The notes under the pieces: model-generated | Databases searched by the model: none | The model's input: the letters and a program-made list of their open reading frames with translations, nothing else | Told to the model about the DNA's origin: nothing | DNA from: Leptobrachium leishanense | Lineage: Eukaryota; Chordata; Amphibia; Anura; Megophryidae | NCBI GenBank assembly: GCA_009667805.1 | Contig: CM019063.1 | Coordinates: forward strand, 90,624,349 to 90,688,348 | DNA length: 64,000 bases | Direction: 5' to 3' | Program-made: the position numbers and the translations under genes | Part shown: in pieces, positions 35,198 to 46,272 of the stretch | Position numbering within the stretch: position 1 is the stretch's first letter | How the letters are laid out: each line of letters begins with the position of its first letter

Positions 35198-35379
35198 CAG
35201 GCTTATTCAGAGAAAGGTGAAACTCAGGAGAATGACTGGAGAAGTGAAAATTCTAGGTCAAAATAGCCAAACCAGAAAAATTCTCCCAGTTATCTCACTT
35301 TCCAAATCGGCTCTTTGGTCTAGATTGTTCTATTCTCCTGCCAGTTCTCATGGCTTTCACCTTTCTCTGAATAACTGTG
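35198..35379. mobile_element. Fully palindromic MITE (copy 2)
   Basis: A 182-bp palindrome matching 25051-25231 in the opposite orientation, with ends CAGGCTTATTCAGAG and CTCTGAATAACTGTG. TA-containing flanks on both sides (CTAT and TATA) fit a mariner-type target. Confidence 0.8.
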
Positions 35380-35664
35380 TATATGAAAATACCATTAAAA
35401 ATAAGAGTGCCATGCGGCATAGGCATCCACGCAAGAGTGAGCCGGCTCAGTGAATTGCCCCTTCTTTTGACTCCTTAGGACCCCAACTGCACAACCAAGG
35501 GTTTTCTTATTTGGTTCTCAATAAAACACATGAAAATGAACAGTTTGTACATAATAAAGCCAACACCCTATAGCAAGGGCTATGCACGCCTATGCACAGC
35601 AGCAACAATATGTCCACTTTGTTCATGTATACATCATTTAATATATAGAACAGGAATATATGCA

Positions 35665-36360
35665 CTTAAATTTATTTATTTATTTATTTATTTATAAAGG
35701 ATTTTACCAGGAAGGATACATTGAGATTTCTCTCGTTTTCAAGTATGTCCTGGGTTCAAGAACATTGAAGTGTTACAGTTACAGAAATACAAAGTAATAC
35801 AATGCAAGATATTAAAAAAAAACAACAACACAAATATACAGATTAACAGAAAAATATGTAGGAAATATAGTCACTAGGTTACATGTTTACAGGTGCATTC
35901 TGTATTGAGGTATGTTAGTAAGGAGCTTTTGAGTGACTTAAGACTGGGGGAACATTTGACGGTGTCTGGGAGGTTATTCCATAATTGTGGTGCTCTGTAG
36001 GAAAATGAGGACCGAGCCGCTGTCTTTTTGTATTGTGGTATTGCAAGTAAGGTGCTGGTCCTGGATCGGAGGTTATAGGATGAGGGAGCTGCTGGGGGAA
36101 GCAGTCTATTCAGGTAGGGTGGCAGCTTCCCAGAGATGCTCTTAAACACCAGGCTGGAAAGGTGAAGGGTGCGTCTGGATTCCAGCGACGGCCAGTTTAG
36201 CTCTTTTAACATGTCACAATGGTGGGTCATGTAGTTACATTGTAGCATAGTTTGTCTTAAATAATTGTAAGATAATATGAACTGAAAGTTGATAGGACTG
36301 TTAAACACCGACTGGATTCCAAATGGTGAGAAATCAATGGTTCTCCTTTTAGGCAAAAAT
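35665..36360 (-). mobile_element. CR1/L2-group LINE, 3' end
   Basis: A minus-strand, 5'-truncated LINE. The coding end is at 35874-36356. The 3' untranslated region reads through TTGTATTACTTTG, the conserved CCAGGACATACTTGAAAACG and AATCTCAATGTATCCTTCC blocks, and ends in a (TAAA)n microsatellite tail at about 35668-35694 instead of poly(A), as usual for the L2/CR1 group. Further 3'-end copies of this family occur at 19999-20212 and 32172-32232. Confidence 0.85.
35874..36356 (-). pseudogene. C-terminus of CR1/L2-type reverse-transcriptase ORF2
   Basis: 160 codons open to the natural-looking stop. The segment LHLSSLVFKSISGKLPPYL, then LLPPAAPSSYNLRS, a RSSFSYRAPQLWNNLPD block and SPSLKSLKSSLLTYL match the conserved C-terminal region of L2/CR1-group ORF2 (L..F.ALHG.AP.YL, then the R.R..F...AP.LWN.LP block). 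The catalytic RT and endonuclease domains are not present, so this is a 5'-truncated insertion and not a working gene. It has few lesions and is probably fairly young. Confidence 0.85.
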
Positions 36361-36670
36361 TCCCTGCTTTATTTAATGAGTAAGGGACTATTAATTTTCG
36401 CAGGGAAATAAAAGACATTTCTTAAAGCCTTGCAAGATAGGCCGAGGCTGCTTCCTCGATCTTTCTTGTTCATTGTATTCATATTAATTAAATAGTTAAT
36501 AAAACATTGCCCCATAAGATGTATTTGCGATTCATAGGTCTCCATGGCTAGCATTGTGTGGCTGGCACAGAATTTTGGGAAAAGGCAAACAACGTAAATG
36601 TATGGATCTTGCCACTGATTATATTTACAAACTAAAAGCAAACATAGCCTTCGCTATGCCTGTACGTTGT

Positions 36671-37364
36671 GGGCTCTATTAACTGCTTCGCGCAAAAGCG
36701 CACGCGTATCGCTATTTTTTTGCGCGCAGCGTTAAACGTTAACGCGCGGAAATTAACGCTGGTATTACAATCCGAGCGCATTTTTTCATCCGTCAAAAAA
36801 CAACACGCGTAAAAAAGACACGCACATTAACGCTGCGCGCAGGAATCGGTGTGCGGATTGTTTTTTCACGCGATTCAGCCAATCTGAATTAAGAACCGCA
36901 ATTGTCTCCCGTTAAGTTTTTGCGCCTGTCAAAATCAATCTGAGTATATATGCTGCAGCAATAATAAAAAAACGCACAACCTCTCAATTTTATTGTTTGG
37001 GTATGCGTAGAATGTGTAACTGTACTTTGCTGTATTTATTTTTTTTGGGCTGGTGTTTTTGGTTTCGGCCAGGACGTTCAGATTTGCTGTTACCACCAGC
37101 TTTCCAAAGATGTTTTATGCGCACAAATGTTGCCCGTTAAAATTACCAGCGCACAAACGCATTTGCGCTCACAATGTTAAGTATAGGACGCGCAAAGTAC
37201 ATAACGCTCGCAAAGGGTTCGCACAGGTTCACCAGCGGTAGACGTTAACGCGCATTTTTTGCGCGGACATTGTAATACGATGTTCTGCGCAAAGGGTTTT
37301 CCCCTTCGCGTTAATGCGTTTTTGCGCACGCGTTACAGTTTGCACAAAGTATTTAATAGAGCCC
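36671..37364. mobile_element. GGGCTCTATTA-family MITE (copy A)
   Basis: 694 bp with inverted ends GGGCTCTATTAACTG and the complement of GGGCTCTATTAAATAC, flanked by TGT at 36668-36670 and 37365-37367. The interior is rich in GCGC and GCGTTAACGC-type words, so it is CG-dense against the AT-rich surroundings. Terminal match and 3-bp duplication suggest PIF/Harbinger; there is no transposase. Confidence 0.8.
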
Positions 37365-38950
37365 TGTATATTTATAAATAGGGGAATGTATAGTGATACA
37401 GAATATAGTTTATAGTTACATGGTTCAATCTAAATATCTGTCATCTCTCTTTGTAACTGCCTATCTTTCTATCAATCTATCTCTACCCATCTATCCTTTC
37501 TTTATGTTCTATTTTTAAATATACCTATACATAGATATATTAGAAATATTAATAGCAATATCAACATCGATGGACAGAAAGAAAATGTTTTAATTTTGGC
37601 CTTTGAAGAAGCTGCCTATAAAACCATCCACAGACACGAGAGAAGTGAAATATAACAGCATTAAATATTTAAATTCAGAATTCCCTCATCTTTTCTCTTC
37701 TGTTAGGTTTCAAAATGCCCCCGTGCAGAATGCCATGGCTGACTTCACTTCATTTGCATAGATTCAGTATGCATATCTTTGTTCTCCTGAAATAGAACGC
37801 AGTCTAGTGACAAAGCAAAAGCCAAATGCAGCAAACGCTTTCCTCTGCTTTTTTATATAAAGAAATTCCAGTGCCACCGAGCTGCTTACTCCGTGCTAAT
37901 GCTTGCTAGAAAAGCACAATATTTTGGAATCACTAATGATCCTAAATCTTGAAGGATCTGCATATTGTTGAGATGATGCATAAACTGGATATATTTTTGA
38001 CCAGAGGGAGTATTAAAAACCTTTATAAAGAAGAGAGGGTTGGTTTGTGAAATGTCATTTATTATGGGACTGCGTGAAGCAAAAAAATACATAAATTACA
38101 AAACAAATTCAAGTTCAACATTAGTAAACGGGGATCAGAGTTCTTATTAATTGATTTTTTTGCGAAAAAAAATATTTTTATAACAGATAAGCTTGCAGCA
38201 GCATTGCTCGGCAACACATCTGCTGTTGTACACTGAATATAGAAGTTAATGTGGATGATGTTTGTAATAATGGTAGACAATAGACCAGGCAACAAACGGT
38301 TCTTACACTTGCCTTTTTGAGAAGCCACAAATGTTATATTTTTCATAAAAACGCAAAAATATTTCTAGGACAATATACTGTATGATTGTCTCTCTCTGTA
38401 TACATCAATGGTAAGGCTCCACACTGAAAACTCAATGCAATATTATTGAATTTGAAAGAGTCTGTATCCAAAAAGAAATAATAGGGAAGAATGATTTTTA
38501 TTTGGAATGAAGGACTAGAAATAGTGAATAAGTTTACTTTTAAGGAATGCAGTCTATGGCATATGAGGTGAGGTCTAAAAGTATGCCTAAAATCAAAGAA
38601 ATTATAATGCTAACTCATTTTTTTTTTCAAAGAAAGCCTAATCCTTCTAATACCTGTAAAAAAATATATATATTCCCACAGACAATGATGGAGACACAAG
38701 GTGGCTAAGAAAATGGCGGTGGTGGGTCCGTAGAATTGCTCAACCTATTGCTTTCGGTTTCTTTGCGAAACAGTGATTTGAACACCTCAAAACCCTCCTG
38801 GTGATCAAGCCCCAAGTCTCCAGAAAGTCCTCAAAATTGTTTAGGAGATTCAAGTGTTGACATTTTGACATGATCAACCAGGAGAGGGAGACCCACACAT
38901 CCACAGATGAGACCATGGTGACCTCATTCTCAAACCATTCTCAAAATGCT
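37365..38950. other. AT-rich DNA with a possible regulatory block
   Basis: Mostly AT-rich with no coding relic. At 37690-37830 a more complex block has ATTTGCATAG, TATGCATATCTTTGTTC and TTTATATAAAG. The middle one resembles a composite octamer-SOX site. Conservation is untested. Confidence 0.35.
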
Positions 38951-39160
38951 TGTGGAAGAGTTTGAAATTCTAAAAATAAGCATGCTAAGAATTCTTCAAG
39001 ACGAGTTGGACTTCACCAAGAAGTGTTGCCCGCTGGGTTCCACGTTTGATGAATGCACTACAAATAACTGCTCGACTTGAGAATGCCCAAACGTTTCTCA
39101 TGTCGTTTGAAGATGGGAAGGCAATTGCCACTGGAAATTAAGCTATGTTGACAAGAGATG
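38951..39160 (+). pseudogene. Possible mariner transposase fragment
   Basis: Translations near 38985-39110 give MLRILQDELDFTK, then a shifted frame with ARWVPRLMNALQ and ARLENAQTFLMSFE. These recall the mariner segment between the DNA-binding and catalytic domains (V.ARWVPR followed by a helical block). At least one frameshift separates them. No inverted repeats were found. Weak but specific resemblance. Confidence 0.4.
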
Positions 39161-40290
39161 ATTTTTGGGGATGTTGTGAGAAGTGGGTGTGAGAAGTGTG
39201 GAGATGGGTGGCAGTTATGTTGAGACATGCTGAAAAAACAGCCTTTCTTTGAAAAAGAAATTGCTTTAGCGTCATTATTTCATTGATTTTAACCTCCTCT
39301 CCCCTCATACATACATGCACTATTCCTCAGATTTTAAAGAATGCATGAGCTTAGCGTTCCCACCGGTAAATCTTTTCATTTTAAGTATAGCAACTAGAAC
39401 CCAAAATGGAGTTGTGGTGAACCTCCCCAATAGAATCAGCCTGGGAACGTAGTTCCTCCATAATTTTGGCAGAAGGAACTGAGTTCCCATTTGCCCCATG
39501 CACTATACAGCTTATGTTTTACAGTTTCAATTGTATCTTTCTTTTTAAGTCTCAATAAATATATGATTTTTATGTTAATTATCGCAACGATTCGCTAAAA
39601 CTCAACCTGTATCAATATCAAATTTCAGTGAGGGCTAAGGGCAAGGTGAAAAGAATTACATGTGAGGAAGGGGATAGGTAGAAACACTGGTGAGTTCTTG
39701 CACTTTTTTCTGTTAGAACCCTGACTAAAAGTTAATAGTACTATAAAACTATTACATTATAAAGCTGCATGCTCTTCAAACTCTCAATGAACATCTAAAA
39801 CATATTTTCACTGTTCAATAGAAGAGACTAGCTTCTTCACTCACCCACCGTCTCATTTCAAAATTGCAGTGCTCTTAAAGACTCCCCATTATCTCTCTGC
39901 CAATGATAAGACCTTACTTTTTTTGATAATGATGCACTGCTGGTCCTGCAACTGTCCACACATTTTCCGACACATAAAATTTTCTTCTAGTCAATCCCTT
40001 TTTAATGGGGCAGATAATTATAAATCATTCCATTAGCCTGAAAAATTTTTTTTTTAAAACTAACCTTGAAGCATTTCCTGTCTTTAAAGCATTTCAGTTG
40101 TATCTGTCAAACAAAATCTTTCCCTATCTAACCTGTAATATTCATTTTAACTAATTAGTTTACAACAACTTAACAACAGATTTAATACATTTATAAATGC
40201 TTTAACCATTGGGTACCCACAATCTTACAAAACAAGATGTGTGTTTATTAACGCGTTTGCACTTTCATGCTATCATTGTTATACAGTATA
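39161..40290. other. AT-rich non-coding DNA
   Basis: No coding relic or shared repeat recognised. Confidence 0.4.
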
Positions 40291-40299
40291 CAAACCATG

Positions 40300-40336
40300 T
40301 ATGTCCTGAGGAAAGCTCCTAAATGGAGCTGAAACT
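40300..40336 (+). ncRNA. Hammerhead-ribozyme-like core 1
   Basis: The core reads CTGAGGA (40306-40312), AA, then stem II GCTCC / GGAGC with a TAAAT loop (40315-40329), T, then GAAAC (40331-40335). CTGANGA, stem II and GAAA are the conserved strands of the hammerhead ribozyme. One extra A lies before stem II and no clear stem I or cleavable NUH follows (the next bases are TTCCC), so activity is unlikely. AATAAA lies shortly after (40351-40356). Similar cores are at 40594 and 58133. Confidence 0.45.
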
Positions 40337-40397
40337 TCCCTTATGGGAAAATAAATTTTGAAACTCAGCAGTCCTGGAGTGCCACTATATCATTTGT

Positions 40398-40398
40398 T

Positions 40399-40433
<35 letters not shown>
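40398..40433. repeat. (TA)n microsatellite
   Basis: About 17 uninterrupted TA units between hammerhead-like core 1 and the palindrome at 40497-40692. Confidence 0.95.
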
Positions 40434-40434
<1 letters not shown>

Positions 40435-40496
40435 ATGATCCCCGCACTCCATCTCTTTAGATATTGATGCTCCGGTGCTGGGAACTGGTCGCTTCC

Positions 40497-40692
40497 ATAT
40501 ATGTCCTCACGATAACCCACTACATAGAGACTGGTCTTGTGAAAAACTTTTCTTTATTGATTCGACATTTCAGTTCACAAAGGGAATTTCATCCTGATAA
40601 AAGTCCCTGTGTGGACTGAAACGTTGAATTAAAAAATAATCTTTATTCGCTAGACAAGTCTCTGTGTAGCAGGTTATCATGAGGTTACATAT
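40497..40692. mobile_element. Palindromic element with hammerhead-like core 2
   Basis: The left arm 40497-40593 and right arm 40596-40692 are imperfect reverse complements along their whole length, with almost no spacer. The right arm carries CTGATAA (40594-40600), A, stem II AGTCC / GGACT with loop CTGTGT (40602-40617), then GAAACGTTG (40618-40626); the left arm carries a decayed mirror copy. The arrangement recalls the terminal repeats of Penelope-like elements, which are known to carry hammerhead motifs and often occur as inverted pairs. Element identity is inference; no reverse transcriptase is present. Confidence 0.5.
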
Positions 40693-41299
40693 ATAATATT
40701 CACTATTACAAACTATATAATAAAATCCTAATTAATTTGTATGGTCAATTATTTTTTTGCATGCTGACACAGCAATGGGCACTAGATTTGCACCCAGTTA
40801 TGCTATTTTATAAATATAGTTTTAGAAAGAGAGCATTATTGGTGTCAGGGATATAATTGGGTGACTAGTCCAGTTTCCTATTACGGTTACCTTGATAAAC
40901 TCTTTTTTTTTTAATGGGTCAATAAGGAAAAAGTGTTATGCTTCAATTATATTGATTTTGCTCATTTGCCAATTTAATTTTGTGATTTTTGGAGAAAGCA
41001 AAAAGCATAATAAAATGACATGCTCAATTCATCAACACACATACTAAATATGAAATCATATGGAAAGATCATCATGGACCTTTTGCTGATTACACATATG
41101 TTTATGCTTTTTCAAAAAAATACATTGAAGTTACCATTTTCTACACATTCTATGTCACATGAATATGTGAATACACATATATACATCTTTCACATTTATG
41201 TAGTTTCCTGATATGTCATATCACATACATATAAGAATAAATTATTTTAGTACAAAATTAATTCTAGAGGATGGTATTCCAAAATACCTATTTACCTTT

Positions 41300-41388
41300 A
41301 CCTTTTGCAAAGTATTTTACCAGGAAGGATACATTGAGATTTCTCTCGTTTTCAAGTATGTCCTGGGTGGCGAGCATGTACCGTTAGG
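41300..41388 (-). mobile_element. SINE 3' half, minus strand
   Basis: From TATTTTACCAGGAAGGAT through TCAAGTATGTCCTGGGTGGC to GTACCGTTAGGTAC. This matches the reverse complement of 58590-58665, including the non-LINE bases (ACCTAACGGTACATACTTGC), so it is a SINE and not a LINE end. The tRNA-like head is missing; the duplicated repeat begins here. Confidence 0.8.
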
Positions 41389-41812
41389 TACATAGTGCAG
41401 GAGGGGTGGGGTCACGCCTATTCCCCGAAGGGTTGGCTGCAACCACCAAATGCATCCAGCCCGACAACATGTGTAGAACATAACAAAGAAAAAAATGTCA
41501 TCTGCGCTTACTCCAATTATACTGTGTGAAACTAAACACAATTAGAGGTTTGGTTTCTTACTAATGGCCATTATAAGACTAGCTCACTCGCCAACGTCAC
41601 GGCACCTCTAAAAGGGCGAGTCCTAACCAAAATGAAACCACAGGCTGCTACATAGCAAACCATACCTGCTCATGCTGCTTGTCAAACATGAGGTAGACTG
41701 GTGGGCCTTTATTTATGCTCCCCCCAGAAACAAAATCCACTTTGGGATCAAAACAAAGACACGGAGTGGAGTCTTGCTGCAGGGATGACCTGGCTGGAAG
41801 TACATTGAAAAA
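41389..41812. repeat. 424-bp tandem duplication, unit 1
   Basis: The unit from TACATAGTGCAGGAGGGG to the CTGGAAG junction is repeated at 41813-42170. The two differ at only about ten visible positions (for example TCACGCC versus TCGCGCC, GAGGTAG versus GAAGTAG), so the duplication is recent. Minus-strand open frames (41317-41541 and 41648-41965) are near-identical because of this duplication and have no known domain. A diverged relative lies at 2960-3275. Confidence 0.9.
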
Positions 41813-42170
41813 TACATAGTGCAGGAGGGGTGGGGTCGCGCCTATTCCCCGAAGGGTTGGCTGCAACCACCAAATGCATCCAGCCCGACAACATGTGTAG
41901 AACATAACAAAGAAAAAAATGTCATCTGCGCTTACTCTAATTATACCGTGTGAAACTAAACACAATTAGAGGTTTGGTTTCTTATTAATGGCCATTATAA
42001 GACTAGCTCGCCCGCCAACGTCACGGCACCTCTAAAAGGGCGAGTCCTAACCAAAATGAAACCACAGGCTGCTACATAGCAAACCATACCTGCTCATGCT
42101 GCTTGTCAAACATGAAGTAGACTGGTGGGCCTTTATTTATGCTCCCCCAGAAACAAAATCCACTTTGGGG
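41813..42170. repeat. 424-bp tandem duplication, unit 2 (shorter)
   Basis: Matches the first 357 bases of unit 1 and ends at CCACTTTGGG, where another repeat begins. The last about 65 bases of unit 1, from ATCAAAACAAAGAC to the junction, are absent here. Confidence 0.9.
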
Positions 42171-42431
42171 GATCCCTGTATCTCCCAATCCGTAGGAACT
42201 AGAGAGTCACGTTTGGTATCATTGGAAAGGCCTGATCATGATCTTTCCAATGATACCAAATATAAAAAATAAGGTGTAAAAATAAAAAAAATAAGTGGGT
42301 TTTTAAAAAACAAATTTTGTCTAGGGTATAATAAAATAGGACATCAAATCACGTTTAAACATGATGAGCGTAAAACAGTCAAAATGAGCTCAGTACACAG
42401 AGGTGAAATGACTCAGCAGTGAAGGGGTTAA
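42171..42431 (-). repeat. TTAACCCCTTC-family element (uninterrupted copy) with a perfect hairpin
   Basis: On the minus strand this starts TTAACCCCTTCACTGCTGAG. It matches 53618-53686 plus 54362-54850 and is the empty site for the MITE inserted there. It contains a perfect 18-bp hairpin (42212-42229 with 42243-42260, arms beginning TTTGGTATCATTGG). TTAA at the end suggests a piggyBac or Kolobok-type origin. Confidence 0.65.
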
Positions 42432-42913
42432 AAACAAAAACATTGAAAAATTGGGTATTTCTAATTTCAGAACACAATTTTAAACTATTTAGCCGGGGTC
42501 TTTTTTGGTGGTTGTAGATTTTGGGGATTAAAGTTAGAAAAAGTGGGGTTTTTTTTCAATTTTTTCATCATATTTCATATTTTTTTATAGTACATTATAC
42601 GATATGATGAAAATAATGGTACCTTTTAGAAAGTCCATTTAATGGTGAGAAAACGGTATATAATATGTGTGGGTTACATAAACGAGTAAGAGGAAAATTA
42701 GACCTAAACACAAACAGCTCAGAAATGTAAAAACAGCAGTGGGTACTTTTGGACAGACAATGGTAAAACCGTCTAGTCACGATGGGGTTCGAAAAGAAAA
42801 ACTGCAAATTCAACCAAAAATCAGCTCAGCTCAGCAGAAATCAAAGGAAGGAAATAAAGGTAGATTTAACAGTAGATTTTTAGAATCTCAATTAATATTT
42901 GATTGAACTCTAA

Positions 42914-43449
42914 GGGCTACATTACTTTATTCGTGCTAAAACGGGGACGCTAAGGAGAAAAACCTGTGCCTGCAGGTTTCTCCTTTGCGCCCCGTTTTAG
43001 TGTGGAATTACAATGCAGGCGCTAGAAAAGCTGCCTGCATTATTAACGGCTGCTAAGCTCCGGGATGTGTGTGGCAGCGCTAAGCGCCGCCGCACGCATC
43101 CTCTCCATGGATTCCATAGGACTCCATTGAGGCAGACCCTGGCGGTCACATGACCTGCCAGATATCGCCTCGTGAGATCCAGCAGGTTGGTGTAGTGATC
43201 CGCAGGGAGAGACTGGGGGACACCGCACGGAGGAGGCGGTTGGAGCTGTGGTCCTCGTCGCGGGATAGGAGGTGAATATTTGATTAATTTTGGGGGGGTT
43301 TTTTGGCTGGTGCTAATGGATTCTGCACCAGCGGAATCCGTTAGCACCATGTCTTGGCTGTGGTTAACATTTTGCTAACCATAGCCGGACGTTAATCAGC
43401 GTTAGGACTTTGTGACGCTAACGTTAGCACCAACTATGTATTGTAGCCC
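42914..43449. mobile_element. GGGCT-family MITE (copy B)
   Basis: 536 bp, flanked by TAA at 42911-42913 and 43450-43452, with ends GGGCTACATTAC and the complement of GGGCTACAATAC. The interior shares CATAGGACTCCATTGAG, GCAGCGCTnAGCGC and GGAGGCGGTTGGAGC with the element at 47255-49378. No transposase; minus-strand open frames reflect the GC-rich interior. Confidence 0.85.
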
Positions 43450-45895
43450 TAAGTGTACAAAGTAAGAATATAGTAGGGGCAATGTCTGGTGATGATAAAG
43501 AATAAACCTTTTGTTTTAGCGCTATACCTACTGAGACAGTCTTGCAGTAAACCTCCCTGAAGTGGCACGTGGACATTGTGTCACTATGTCGCAACAATCT
43601 GTTGCCACTTTATATCACTTACAGAAGCACTGGGAACAGAAACTTGTGACTATCAGGCTGACTGCTGGATGTACCTTGGTTGTAGAAATCACCAAGTCTT
43701 ACATGACCTTCCTTAGGCATTTAATTGTTGTAGCATTCCAAGTAGTCCAAACTTTAACAATTGTTTCCTGGACATAGACAGTATGTCCTTATTGTTGGCT
43801 GTCACAGTGATCCTACTGCTTAAACATCAGAAACAAGGATTAGGATTACAAGTAGATTTAAGAATAGGTTGAGAATTATGGGTACCTATTCTCCCCCTTT
43901 TGTTAACTGCTGCACTTTCTACACTCAGGCCAGAGGTCTGGGACCACCTCACTTTCTTCATTACTATCATGCTACATATTTATTTAGATATCACCACTTT
44001 TATAAAACATTTGAAATTCTCTTAATGTTTCTGCTCCAGCCAAAATACCACTCATACTTTTTTGAGATAACATGCCTAGATGTTCAACTACAATAATGTC
44101 AAACTTCCACCTGTCTTTTCTGCCGTTGTACACCAGCCCCTTCTTGTACCTTGGCTTTGGAGTAGCATCTGAACCCAACATCAGGGTGAAAGACTTGGCA
44201 TTCAATTTGGGTCTCCATTTCCTCTATATCATATGTGCCAAACAGACAATCACAAGGTTCAACCCTTTAAAAGGAGACCGTTTATGCATGATCATTTTTT
44301 TTAATCTTTTATATCATAATCTCCAATTTTCATTTTCCTTGTGGAATCAAAACAAATTTTGTTGCTTACCCTTCATTTAGGGCTTTGTTTATTAAATCAC
44401 CTTTTGCTGTATACACCATGAACACACATCTTGTTCTATAGTTGCTTTTTGTTACTGTAACCCTTATACTCAAATATTACTAAATAAGTCATTTTTCTTA
44501 ATAAAAAATCTGAGGTCAATTAAGGTTTCAAATTTATATTGGGTTTAAAACTTGGGCAAGGTTTAGCAGTGGTGATTAAAATATTGCTTTACAATAACAT
44601 ACTTGTTAACTTAGTTGGTCCAGTGAGTTTGAGGGAAATTGATAGGTATGCTTACGCATATAAAATAGAAGTTATATAAAAACTTAATTTACAAAGTTAC
44701 ATTTTCATATGCAGATATTTCTATATGTCAGGATGCTGCTGACATTTTGTCAAATTTTGACGCAGGTCAATGTAGTGACACTAATAATGTCACTGAATAC
44801 CCTAATTATAAGACCCAATATGCCTCATGCAAAATGACCTAGCGTGTCTTCTATGGAACAGCATGTCATTATTGTTGAAATTTACTATGTGCTCTCTCCT
44901 TAATGAGAATAAATATAAAATCTAATTTGGGGTTTTTTATTAGCTGTTCTGGTGTGTAGAAATGATTTTAAAGAAAATGACAAAATATAATTATTCATTC
45001 TTTACTATTTTATTTATGTATGTGATGTATTTTATATACGCATAGGGCATTAGAAGATACCATAAGATGTGTCTTTTAATATATAGTATGTTACGGGTCT
45101 ATTACAGTGTAACATCACAATGAAACAAATATATAATAAAATTATCAGTAATTAACTGATAAACCTGGAAAATGTTAAGAAGGGATGTACTGTATAATGA
45201 AAAAATAGATGCTCTTTTTTATTGACTATTTAATCACATTATAATGTGACTAATAATGACATTTTGAACAACAAGTTCAATGTGTCAAATGCTTAGATGC
45301 TGATATTGAGCGGATTGATGGCCACGTACTTACAAACATGTGACGTAATGGGGGAATCAACAAATACACCATAAATTTAAAAAAACTGGACTTCTTAGGT
45401 GTTTGATTCCTCTGAACCCCTTCCCTTGGTTCATAAGAGTAAAAAGTATTCAAAGAGATATGGAACAGATCAACCTACAGTATAAATACATAGCAAATAC
45501 TGTAGACTGTAAAATCAATGGAGTACTTCTTAGTATATTGCACTCAAAACGTAACAATCAGTGAGCGACACCTGTATCAATCCTCGACCATGATCGGAGA
45601 CATGGATAGCAGGAATTACCACAAAGTAAGATGCAACTGATAAGGAAAGAGAATATGATCAAATATGTGTAAAAAGACATTAATAAACTAACAAAAATAT
45701 AAAAATTCTAATGTTTGGTGAATTTCACTTCAAACAACAGTGCTACCTTTGTTTGAAGAATGAACTTCTATCCAACCAGGAGTAATACCATTGTTTGCAT
45801 AAACTACAGTTGGCTCTTCTTTAAACAATGGTGGTCCCATTGTTTGAAGTTAATATCTACAATTTTATGAAATCAATGTAAAATAGTCTACTTTT
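43450..45895. other. Mostly unrecognised DNA with a possible degraded coding relic
   Basis: Around 43984-44210 a 73-codon minus-strand frame (SFTLMLGSDATPKPRYKKGL region) and an overlapping plus-strand frame of 102 codons occur. The sequence there is less AT-rich and could be a decayed coding fragment of a transposon or processed gene, but I cannot place it in a family. The rest is AT-rich without recognisable features. Confidence 0.25.
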
Positions 45896-45897
45896 TA

Positions 45898-46272
45898 GGC
45901 CGGCGTCAGATGAACGCAATGATCACATCCATGTTGCACGCACAATACACGGGACAAACGGACACAAGTTAGGCAAGAACGTAAAACTGCTAGATGGCAG
46001 AGTGCGCCAGATCTGCGTAGTGTTCTGTGTGAGTGATGAGATGTCAGACGCAGCGCATTTGCGACGTCCAGCACCTTGACCCACAAAATGGCTTTTCATA
46101 TCCTTTTCAAATTTTTATCATTTTTCATATTAATTTTGTTTCCCATAATTCCCTTTTTTTCTACGTCCGTCAACAAAAATGGACCATGTGGTGTCTACAG
46201 TATCTTCCGTCAGTACGTCTGTCCGTTATTCACGCACGCAGAGTGCGCTCTGACTGCGTTCGACTGACAGCC
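45898..46272. mobile_element. Harbinger-like MITE, GTCAGAC family, subfamily B (copy 2)
   Basis: 375 bp with ends GGCCGGCGTCAGATGAACGC and the complement of GGCTGTCAGTCGAACGC. It carries the AT-rich ATATTAATTTTGTTTCCCAT core in reverse orientation to 20296-20763. The flanking triplets are TTA and TAA. No transposase. Confidence 0.8.

Noticed and set aside
40306..40335. Helitron 3' hairpin
   Set aside because: No CTRR terminus follows the stem and the flanks do not show an AT insertion site; the hammerhead layout fits better.
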